A stretch of DNA of 16,578 bases. It comes from DATCJA01 sp050742335 (lineage in GTDB: Bacteria; Acidobacteriota; Vicinamibacteria; Vicinamibacterales; UBA2999). Positions 6,406 through 12,429 of this stretch are shown here, piece after piece. Every line of letters begins with the position of its first letter. The first letter of the stretch is position 1. The notes below the pieces were generated by a model. That model ran no database searches and had not been told where the DNA came from. It saw only the letters and a list, made by a program, of their open reading frames with translations. Made by a program: the position numbers and the translations under genes. The stretch is from assembly GCA_050742335.1 (NCBI GenBank), contig JBOGIR010000067.1, positions 1 to 16,578 of the forward strand, read 5' to 3'.

Positions 6406-7569
6406 GTGCGACGTCTGAACATGCTACTGACCGTGCTCGCCGGTGGACCGCTGCTCCTGCTGTATCTCCTGACACAGGAGACCTGGCTCTCGAGATCCGC
6501 GCAGGCGCAGGCGCCGATACCCATCAACAATTCGAACGTTCCTCGGCTTCCGCTCGAGGTGGTGCCGGACTTCCTGAAGTACGCGCCCACCATGAATCTC
6601 GGTGAGACGCTGGGGGTGGCGGTCAACTCGAAAGGGGAGATCGTCGTGCTCAACCATCCCGGGTCGCCCACCTCGGGACCGCTGTACGGCAACGCCACCA
6701 CGCAGCTCCTCGTGTTCGATCGAAGCGGCAAGTTCGTCCGGGAGATCGGGCAGGGCGTCTACGGACTCGGGTACGCGCACGCGGTCCGTTTCGACCGGTA
6801 CGACAACCTGTGGGTGGTCGACAAGGGCACGAACTCCGTCATGAAGTTCAATCCCGCCGGCTACGTCACGATGAACCTTGGGCGTCGGCCAGAGGGATAC
6901 GAGGGTGAGTACCACCGGCCGGAGCCGCCCAAGGCGGTCCCCGTGGACGGGCTCTTCAACGGCCCGACGGACATCGGCTGGGATGCCCAGGACAACATCT
7001 ATGTGAGCGAGGGCTACGTCAACAACCGCATCGCCAAGTTCGACAAGAACGGCAACTGGGTCAAGACGTGGGGTCAGTACGGAGAGGGAGGCGAGCATGC
7101 CAACCTGAATCCCGGACATTTCCGGAACGTGCACACCATGCAGATTGACCGGCAGGGCAACATCTACGCGGGCGACCGCGGCAACCGGCGCATCCACGTG
7201 TTCGACAGCGACGGGCGATTTCTGCGGTTCCTCCATATGAACGTGCCGTATGACAAGGCACGTCATCCCGTGCTGGGAAACCTGCCCACCAACCGCCCGG
7301 ACGAGACTGCGCCGTGGACGATGTGCATGACCAATGGGCCGACACAGTATCTGTTCGTCATGGACTCGGAGCCAGGCCGGCTCTACAAGATGACGCTCGA
7401 CGGCAAGATCGTCGGCGTCTACGGCGAATCGGGGCGTCAGACCGGGCAATTCAACTGGCCGCACGGCCTCGCCTGCCCGTCCGAGAACGAGCTGTACGTG
7501 GCCGACATGAACAACTGGCGCATCGTCAAGCTGGTGACGAGCCAGCGCACCACGACGTCCAGCCGTTGA
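6406..7569 (+). CDS. Exported NHL-repeat six-bladed beta-propeller, PAL-like
   Basis: 387 residues. The GTG at 6406 is chosen because AAGGAGG (6394-6400) lies 5 nt before it; an in-frame GTG at 6349 would add 19 residues without a signal. A Sec signal peptide spans 1-36, ending SAQAQA. Six NHL-type blades are visible at about 64-112, 122-157, 184-222, 237-275, 303-339 and 348-376, with typical strings such as NIYVSEGYVNNRIAKFD and NIYAGDRGNRRIHVFD. His125, His243 and His353 sit at the start of blades, reminiscent of the three-His metal site of peptidyl-alpha-hydroxyglycine amidating lyase; metal binding and lyase activity are inference. It could equally be a binding or scaffold propeller. It lies between the DUF6282-type hydrolase and a second propeller. 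Confidence 0.8.
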   Translation: MRRLNMLLTVLAGGPLLLLYLLTQETWLSRSAQAQAPIPINNSNVPRLPLEVVPDFLKYAPTMNLGETLGVAVNSKGEIVVLNHPGSPTSGPLYGNATTQLLVFDRSGKFVREIGQGVYGLGYAHAVRFDRYDNLWVVDKGTNSVMKFNPAGYVTMNLGRRPEGYEGEYHRPEPPKAVPVDGLFNGPTDIGWDAQDNIYVSEGYVNNRIAKFDKNGNWVKTWGQYGEGGEHANLNPGHFRNVHTMQIDRQGNIYAGDRGNRRIHVFDSDGRFLRFLHMNVPYDKARHPVLGNLPTNRPDETAPWTMCMTNGPTQYLFVMDSEPGRLYKMTLDGKIVGVYGESGRQTGQFNWPHGLACPSENELYVADMNNWRIVKLVTSQRTTTSSR

Positions 7570-7570
7570 C

Positions 7571-7712
7571 CTGGGGCCCCCAGAGTGGCTCTTGAAGCGG
7601 CCATGTCAGGTCATGGCCCTGCGGGATATCACCCCTCGACTTCGCTCGGGGTGTCCTGAGCGGTCGTCGAAGGACAAGGGCAGAGCCCGTGACTGGTTGT
7701 GCGGGCCCTCTG
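7571..7712. repeat. Hairpin cluster between the two propeller genes, including a REP-like palindrome
   Basis: Four stems in 142 bp. CTGGG/CCCAG at 7571-7583; GGCCATG 7599-7605 with CATGGCC 7612-7618 (6-nt loop); a REP-like unit at 7630-7675 in which CACCCC (7630-7635) pairs with GGGGTG (7648-7653) and GTCCT (7653-7657) with AGGAC (7671-7675); and CAGAGCCCG 7681-7689 with CGGGCCCTCTG 7702-7712 (bulged). In the REP-like unit the CTCGACTTCGCTC arm is also near-complementary to GAGCGGTCGTCGA. No T-run follows any stem. Probably an mRNA end or stabiliser between the propeller genes. Confidence 0.65.
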
Positions 7713-7854
7713 TCTACTTGCCCGATCTGCCGCTCCCAGTGGTAAGATTCGGCGGCATGACCCGGGTGGTCTCATCGTTACGGTTTGTTCATCCTCCGGT
7801 CCACAGCACACCAGGCAGGCACGTCGCAGACGTGCCGACAAGGGGGTATTCGCT

Positions 7855-9000
7855 ATGAAGAAGATGGCTGCCGCAGTAGCGGCATTGACAGTCGTGCTCG
7901 TCATCGGCGGCTTCGCGCAGGCGCCACAGCAGAAAGGGGGCGGCGACATCACCGGCCCATACGATCTCGTGGCCGGCTGGCCGCAGAACTGGTGCGGTCA
8001 GGGGTTCCAGATCGGGTCCACGGCCGGCATCTGGGCCGAAACGCCGGATCGCGTGTACATCTTTGCCCGGGGGTGCCTCCCGGTGCTCGAGGAACCCGGT
8101 GCTCTGGTTCCGGAGCGCAACGCGTCGGGCTATGACTGGTCCCAGAAGGATCCCGCGCGGCATCCACGGAAGGATCACATCTTCAACATCGTCGATCGGA
8201 ACGGCCGACTGGTGGAGTCGTGGGAGCAACACAACAATCTGTTCGTCCGGCCGCACCGCATCCTCGTGAGCCCGCACGATCCCGAGCGGCATGTCTGGCT
8301 GGTGGACGACGGCGCGCACGCCATCTTCAAGTTCACGCGCGACGGCAAGCTTGTACAGACGATCGGGACGCGCGGCGTTCCCGGCAATGACGAGACGCAT
8401 TTCGCGCGTCCGACCGACATCGCCTGGCTGCCCGACGGCACATTCTTCGTGAGCGACGGGTACGTCAACACCCGCGTCGTGAAGTTCGACCGCACCGGCA
8501 AGTACCTCACGTCATGGGGCATGCGGGGCACCCCGCCCAACGAGACGCGCCCGTACTACATGAACACGGTGCACGCGATCGTGATTGACAAGAAGAACCG
8601 CCTCTATGTCAGCGACCGCGCGAACCACCGCGTGCAGATCTTCGACGAGAACGGCAAGTTCCTCGAGGCGTGGACCGGCGTGCCGCTGCCGTACTCGTTC
8701 CTCATGACCGACGATCAGCACCTCTGGTCGGCGTCGGGACAGACCTCGAAATTCACGAAGTACGACCTGAACGGACGCCTGCTCGCCGCGTGGGGGACGT
8801 TCGGGATCATCCCCGGCGGCTTCTGGGGCGTGCACCAGTTCCACGTGGACAGCGAGGGCAGCCTGTATACGGCAGACGTGCACGTCGGGCGGCCGCTGAA
8901 GTTCCGCCCGAAGGCCAATCTGTCCGCCGCCGAGCGTGTGCGCCTGATCGGTGCACCGACGCGCAACGTGCGGACGGTCACGACTTCGTCGAGCAACTAA
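7855..9000 (+). CDS. Exported NHL-repeat beta-propeller, PAL-like, paralogue of the upstream gene
   Basis: 381 residues. ATG at 7855 is preceded by AAGGGGG (7840-7846), 8 nt away; the frame is open back to 7699 but that part crosses the hairpin gap and is not protein-like. Signal peptide at 1-23 (KKMAAAVAAL core, ending GFAQA). NHL-type blades include HIFNIVDRNGRLVESW (108-123), VWLVDDGAHAIFKF, FFVSDGYVNTRVVKFD, LYVSDRANHRVQIFD and SLYTADVHVGRPLKF. His134, His240 and His327 lie at blade starts, as in the first propeller and in amidating lyase. It has only the general fold in common with the upstream paralogue, so the duplication is old. A clear stem with a TTTC tail follows the stop. Substrate unknown; a redox or peptide partner is possible. 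Confidence 0.8.
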   Translation: MKKMAAAVAALTVVLVIGGFAQAPQQKGGGDITGPYDLVAGWPQNWCGQGFQIGSTAGIWAETPDRVYIFARGCLPVLEEPGALVPERNASGYDWSQKDPARHPRKDHIFNIVDRNGRLVESWEQHNNLFVRPHRILVSPHDPERHVWLVDDGAHAIFKFTRDGKLVQTIGTRGVPGNDETHFARPTDIAWLPDGTFFVSDGYVNTRVVKFDRTGKYLTSWGMRGTPPNETRPYYMNTVHAIVIDKKNRLYVSDRANHRVQIFDENGKFLEAWTGVPLPYSFLMTDDQHLWSASGQTSKFTKYDLNGRLLAAWGTFGIIPGGFWGVHQFHVDSEGSLYTADVHVGRPLKFRPKANLSAAERVRLIGAPTRNVRTVTTSSSN

Positions 9001-9010
9001 CCTGCCGACA

Positions 9011-9045
9011 GACCTGGGTCCGGCTTTGCCGGCCCCGGGTCTTTC
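9011..9045 (+). terminator. Rho-independent-type terminator after the second propeller gene
   Basis: A 14-position stem, GACCTGGGTCCGGC (9011-9024) against GCCGGCCCCGGGTC (9028-9041), with a TTT loop, one G-U pair and one mismatch, followed by TTTC. It starts 10 bp after the stop at 9000. The T-run is short but the stem is strong. Confidence 0.75.
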
Positions 9046-9055
9046 ATTCAGTGAA

Positions 9056-9218
9056 GATCTGCGATTGTTCGATTGGTGACTGTTGTCGAATGTCGATTGT
9101 CGATTTCGTTGAATCGAGTGGCCATTGAGTGCCGATCGGCTGAATCTCACGATCAATTCTGTAAGTCGTCCATCGACAATCTTCACCACTCTGCAATCGC
9201 GATCGATCGAAAATCTAC
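9056..9218. repeat. Intergenic heptad-cadence repeat, locus B: inverted pair
   Basis: The same element as at 1074-1228. Left copy: GATT-type units begin at 9063, 9071, 9078 (GACT), 9088 (GAAT), 9095, 9102 and 9111, spacings 8-7-10-7-7-9. Its 9070-9092 core differs from 1088-1110 by only two bases. Right copy, inverted: units end at 9198, 9191, 9181, 9174, 9167 and 9159, spacings 7-10-7-7-8. The gap from the terminator to the M28 peptidase promoter is almost wholly occupied by it. No coding signal was seen in it. Confidence 0.8.
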
Positions 9219-9220
9219 AT

Positions 9221-9226
9221 TAGAGT
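9221..9226 (+). promoter_or_regulatory. Candidate -10 box of the M28 peptidase gene, near-leaderless geometry
   Basis: TAGAGT ends 8 nt before the ATG at 9235. No Shine-Dalgarno lies in the short interval (AACGGCTG). The same arrangement, TAnnnT plus 8-10 nt plus a start codon, is found at scoA and at the YjbQ-like gene. The box directly abuts repeat locus B, and no -35 match is apparent. Confidence 0.4.
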
Positions 9227-9234
9227 AACGGCTG

Positions 9235-10629
9235 ATGTCGTTCGTTCGGTTGATCAGACCCGGTCTTGTCCTCGTGTGCGTCTGCGTCTTGCTGGGACCC
9301 TCGGTCCAGACGCAGTCCTCGCCGCGTCCGGCGTGGCTCGAGCCGTACAGCGACACGGCGACGCGCCTGATTCAGGCGGCCACCACTGACGACTTTGCGT
9401 GGCGACGCCTGGCCGAGCTCACCGACACATACGGTCATCGTCTGAGCGGCTCCGACAATCTGCAGCGCGCCATTGCGTGGTCGGTCGAGACGATGCGGCG
9501 CGACGGTCTGGACAACGTACGCACCGAACCCGTGATGGTGCCGCGCTGGGTGCGCGGCCGCGAGAGCGCCGAGATCATCCACCCGCCCTTGCACTCGCTT
9601 GGCGTGCTCGGCCTTGGCGGTTCGGTGGGCACGCCGGCGGGCGGCGTCGAGGCCGACGTCATCGCTGTCGGGTCGTTCGACGAGCTCCGGTCGCGGGCGG
9701 CCGACGTCCGGGGGCGCATCGTCCTGCTGAACGCCCCGTTCACAACCTACAGCGACACCGTCACGTACCGCACGAACGGCGCACGCGTGGCATCGCAGCT
9801 CGGCGCCATCGCGACGCTCGTGCGAGGTGTCGGACCGACCGGCCTTCGGACGCCGCACACCGGGAGCGTGCAGTACGGCATGGGTGTCACGCCGATTCCG
9901 GCCGCGTCGATTCCCGCCGAAGACGCCGATCGCATCGTGCGGCTCACTGCCCAGGGCGGCCGCGTGCGCGTCAGGCTCATGATGGAGGCCCGCACCGAGG
10001 CCGACGTGGAGTCGGCCAACGTGGTCGGCGAAGTCCGCGGACGCGAACGCCCGGAGGAGATCGTGCTCCTTGGCGGGCATCTCGATTCATGGGACGTCGG
10101 GACCGGCGCGTCCGACGATGCCGTCGGCTGCATCGTCACGTGGGAAGCGGCGCGCCTGCTGGTAAAGCTGGGCATCCGTCCGCGACGCACCGTCCGGATC
10201 GTGCTCTGGACCAACGAAGAGAACGGGCTTCGCGGCGCCACATCATACGCCGCCCGGCACGCCGCGCATGCCGGTAACCACGTGTTCGCCCTCGAATCCG
10301 ACTCGGGAGTGTTCGAGCCGGCGAGTCTGGGCTTTTCGGGAAGCGCGGCCGCACGGAACCTCGTGCGGGACATCGGGGTGCTGCTCTCGCCGCTGGGCCT
10401 GTCCGACATCGTGGCTGGCGGCGGTGGCGCCGACATCGGCCCCATCGCGCAGGCCGGCAACGCCCCGATGATGGCCTACCTCGGGAACCCGGGGCGGTAT
10501 TTTGCGATTCACCATACGCCCGCCGACACCGTGGAGCGCATCACGCCGCAGGAAGTCTCGAAGGCGGCGGCCGCCATTGCCGTGATGGCGTATGTGATCG
10601 CGGAGATGCCGGAGCGATTGCCGAGATAA
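9235..10629 (+). CDS. Exported M28-family zinc metallopeptidase with PA-like insert
   Basis: 464 residues, resembling plasma glutamate carboxypeptidase-type (CPQ-like) M28 enzymes that remove residues from peptides outside the cytoplasm. A signal peptide covers about 1-27. After an N-terminal helical part (GHRLSGSDN at 67-75), a PA-like insert spans roughly 120-250, followed by the peptidase core. The metal site is complete: GGHLDSWDVG with His282, GASDDAVG with Asp294, NEEN with Glu328 (general base) and Glu329, ESDSG with Asp356, and HHTPADTV with His427. All ligands are present, so an active di-zinc enzyme is expected. ATG at 9235 is the first in frame and gives the best signal peptide; it has no Shine-Dalgarno but a promoter-like box 8 nt upstream. 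It converges on the RidA pair. Confidence 0.93.
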   Translation: MSFVRLIRPGLVLVCVCVLLGPSVQTQSSPRPAWLEPYSDTATRLIQAATTDDFAWRRLAELTDTYGHRLSGSDNLQRAIAWSVETMRRDGLDNVRTEPVMVPRWVRGRESAEIIHPPLHSLGVLGLGGSVGTPAGGVEADVIAVGSFDELRSRAADVRGRIVLLNAPFTTYSDTVTYRTNGARVASQLGAIATLVRGVGPTGLRTPHTGSVQYGMGVTPIPAASIPAEDADRIVRLTAQGGRVRVRLMMEARTEADVESANVVGEVRGRERPEEIVLLGGHLDSWDVGTGASDDAVGCIVTWEAARLLVKLGIRPRRTVRIVLWTNEENGLRGATSYAARHAAHAGNHVFALESDSGVFEPASLGFSGSAAARNLVRDIGVLLSPLGLSDIVAGGGGADIGPIAQAGNAPMMAYLGNPGRYFAIHHTPADTVERITPQEVSKAAAAIAVMAYVIAEMPERLPR

Positions 10630-10630
10630 C

Positions 10631-10740
10631 CACGCAGGACACGAAGGTCTCGAAGGGCACGAATCGTACGTGGGGCGGGTCCTGCGAGCGATGGGAAGGT
10701 GCGCGAGCAGACCCGCCGCTACGCTCACCGGATCGTACGT
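10631..10740. repeat. Convergent intergenic gap with CACGAAGG-type repeat and bulged inverted repeat
   Basis: Just after the peptidase stop come degenerate units CACGCAGGA, CACGAAGGT, CGAAGGG and CACGAA (10631-10661), a simple repeat type seen in many environmental genomes. GGCGGGTCCTGC (10674-10685) pairs with GCAGACCCGCC (10707-10717) with one bulged base, a possible shared stop signal for the two convergent genes, although no T-run follows. The 9-mer ATCGTACGT occurs at 10663-10671 and again at 10732-10740, flanking the stem. Confidence 0.55.
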
Positions 10741-10744
10741 AGAC

Positions 10745-11614
10745 TCATGCGCTGCGCGGTGCCACCGCGGTGATTTCGCACATCACCTTCGCGCCGGGGA
10801 TTCCAGTGCTCACCGCGCGCGTGGTCCGGCACGGGCGCCAGTCGCCCATGCGTTCCTGCATGGCCGCGACACCCTTGACTTCGCCGGTGCGCGCCATCAG
10901 GATGATGTGCTGCCATGTGATCCCGGCCGCCTTCAACATCCGCTCGATATTGGCGGCCATCATCGTTTCCTGTGTTGCGAGATCATCCGGCAGCGTGTAA
11001 CTGCCGGGCGCCCAGGGATCGACGTCGAGCGGGTAGGCGGTGACGGCGGGGAAGTAGACCAGGTCGACGGCACTTGTGACCCTGATGGCCGGCGCCTGCG
11101 GCAACTCCTTCAACGTGACACCGGGGCGGTGAAAGACCGGCTCGATGCCGGCGACGGGGCCACGCGTGGCGACCTGCTTGTGCGGCGCAGTTGCCGTGAT
11201 CTGGTAGAGCACGTCCGCGCCTGGCACACCGGTATCCTTCACCCGCAGGGTCGTGCTGCACGGTCTCCAGTCTCCGTACTGCGCGCCGAAGTTGATGCCC
11301 ACACCGCCGGGAGCCGTGTAGTTCACGTTGAACACGATGTGCTCCCACGTGGCGCCGGCCGCCTTGAGCAGGCGATCCAGGTTCTCGGTGGCCATCTTGC
11401 CGCGTTCGGCCGGGTCCTGAGGTATCCGGAACGATCCGGGATTCCACGGGTCGACGTCAGGGGGATAGGCGCTGACGCCCGAAACGATCAGCAGGTCGAG
11501 CGCGGGGCCGATCTCGATGCCGGGCGCGAAGGCGGACCGATCGGTGACTTCAGGCCGAGGGAAGATCGCGTGCAGGCCCTTGAGTTTCGACTGGTGCAGT
11601 GATGCCTGTGCCAT
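10745..11614 (-). CDS. Double RidA (YjgF/YER057c/UK114) domain fusion protein
   Basis: 289 residues with two RidA-type domains in tandem, about 1-147 and 148-289. RidA proteins hydrolyse reactive enamine/imine intermediates such as 2-aminoacrylate using one Arg. The two halves share the pattern SAYPxDVDPWxPGS / TAYPLDVDPWAPGS, LLKAAG / MLKAAG and DWRPC, so they arose by duplication. The second half keeps Arg263 (PCRTT) and Glu280 (CEITAVA); in the first half the same places are Ser120 (PCSTT) and Gln138 (YQITATA). The first half therefore looks catalytically dead. No export signal. ATG at 11614 is preceded by a weak GAGG; ATG at 11635 is an alternative, and anything further upstream lies in repeat locus C. 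Next gene on the same strand is a second RidA, about 108 bp upstream. Confidence 0.88.
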   Translation of the reverse strand: MAQASLHQSKLKGLHAIFPRPEVTDRSAFAPGIEIGPALDLLIVSGVSAYPPDVDPWNPGSFRIPQDPAERGKMATENLDRLLKAAGATWEHIVFNVNYTAPGGVGINFGAQYGDWRPCSTTLRVKDTGVPGADVLYQITATAPHKQVATRGPVAGIEPVFHRPGVTLKELPQAPAIRVTSAVDLVYFPAVTAYPLDVDPWAPGSYTLPDDLATQETMMAANIERMLKAAGITWQHIILMARTGEVKGVAAMQERMGDWRPCRTTRAVSTGIPGAKVMCEITAVAPRSA

Positions 11615-11639
11615 GGTGGTGCCTCGCGCCTTCATTGCA

Positions 11640-11714
11640 GATTTCTGATTCCTCGATTGACGAGTGTTGGCGATTGCAGAATGGCGACTGGTTGAACTGG
11701 CCCAATCTGAAATC
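11640..11714. repeat. Intergenic heptad-cadence repeat, locus C: one full copy plus a short inverted tail
   Basis: GATT-type units begin at 11640, 11647, 11655, 11662 (GAGT), 11672, 11679 (GAAT), 11686 (GACT) and 11694 (GAAC), spacings 7-8-7-10-7-7-8, the same cadence as loci A and B. The core at 11654-11676 matches 1088-1110 at most positions. Two inverted units follow, CAATC at 11703 and AAATC at 11710, again 7 nt apart. It fills the space between the two leftward RidA genes. Confidence 0.75.
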
Positions 11715-11722
11715 ATCAGTAG

Positions 11723-12256
11723 TCACCCGACGACGATGCGGGTGCCGGCGGGGGCGACCCACATGTCAATTTCCAGCCGGGCCTGTGGCGACGAGAGACC
11801 GCTGACCTCATAGATCGTCATGGCCGGCCACCAGTCCTTGAAATAGCTGCGCAGCACCTCCTCGATCTGTTTCGACTCCTCCATGCGCGTCTGGTACCGC
11901 GTCAGCTTGACGACGTTGCGCCAGCCGAGGCCCACCCAGTCGAGGATCTCCTTGTGATTGCGGATCGTGAGGCGGGTCTGCAGTCGGATGTCGTCGGGCT
12001 GCACGACCTCCTCGCGCGGGTCGTGTGGGTGCTTGTGATAGAGCTCCATGGCGGTGCCGCCGGCATGGGGGATGATGCCGTTGACCAGCGGCACGCGGAC
12101 GAACATCACTCGGCCGTTCGCGCCTCTGACAGCACCGCTCTGGGCCGAGGCCTCAGCCGGCGGCGGCGTGAGCGTCGCCACGGTGCCGCCCGCCAGAGCC
12201 ATGCCGCCGGCGCCAAGGACGCGCAGGAGGTCTCGTCGATCGATGAGCACGGCCAT
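11723..12256 (-). CDS. Tat-exported single-domain RidA-family protein lacking the catalytic Arg
   Basis: 177 residues. ATG at 12256 is chosen because GAGGTGAT lies about 4 nt upstream on the minus strand; the GTG at 12265 overlaps that site. The N-terminus DRRDLLRVLGAGGMALAGG is a twin-arginine signal (Arg7-Arg8 plus hydrophobic core), with a Pro/Ala-rich linker to about 41. The rest is a RidA-like fold: LVNGIIPHAGG (58-67), LTIRNHKEILDWVGLGWRNV (central helix region) and ARLEIDMWVAP at the end. In the place of the catalytic Arg of RidA (PARTT-type string) there is Met146 (WPAMT), while Glu162 is kept. An imine deaminase role is therefore unlikely; a binding role outside the cytoplasm is more plausible (inference). 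It is followed by the double-RidA gene on the same strand. Confidence 0.8.
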   Translation of the reverse strand: MAVLIDRRDLLRVLGAGGMALAGGTVATLTPPPAEASAQSGAVRGANGRVMFVRVPLVNGIIPHAGGTAMELYHKHPHDPREEVVQPDDIRLQTRLTIRNHKEILDWVGLGWRNVVKLTRYQTRMEESKQIEEVLRSYFKDWWPAMTIYEVSGLSSPQARLEIDMWVAPAGTRIVVG

Positions 12257-12380
12257 GCCTATCACCTCGGTGGCTGGGCAAGCGCTGGATCAGTTGCTGC
12301 GGTCGATTCGCCGGGTCCACGGCTCGATGAATCCTGGCTCGCCGCGGCACCCGGCCCACGTACGTCGGCAACGTCTACGG

Positions 12381-12429
12381 CTACCAGCTACCAGCTACCA
12401 GCTACCAGCTACCAGCGACCAACTACCAA
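12381..12429. repeat. Tandem 7-nt repeat CTACCAG, seven units, abutting a stop codon
   Basis: Five perfect CTACCAG units (12381-12415), then CGACCAA and CTACCAA, ending exactly at the TAG stop (12430-12432, read on the minus strand) of the YjbQ-like gene; CTACGG at 12375 may be a worn first unit. The repeat has no spacers, so it is not CRISPR. The rest of 12257-12380 has no gene I can support. Confidence 0.9.

Noticed and set aside
7699..7854. N-terminal extension of the second propeller to 7699
   Set aside because: It crosses a hairpin cluster and would bury the signal peptide; ATG 7855 has a Shine-Dalgarno and a good signal peptide.
9399..10277. Arg/His-rich open frame on the plus strand within the M28 gene
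   Set aside because: Typical +2 frame of GC-rich DNA; the M28 frame carries all metal ligands.
12381..12429. CRISPR-like array
   Set aside because: 7-nt units without spacers; no cas genes nearby.
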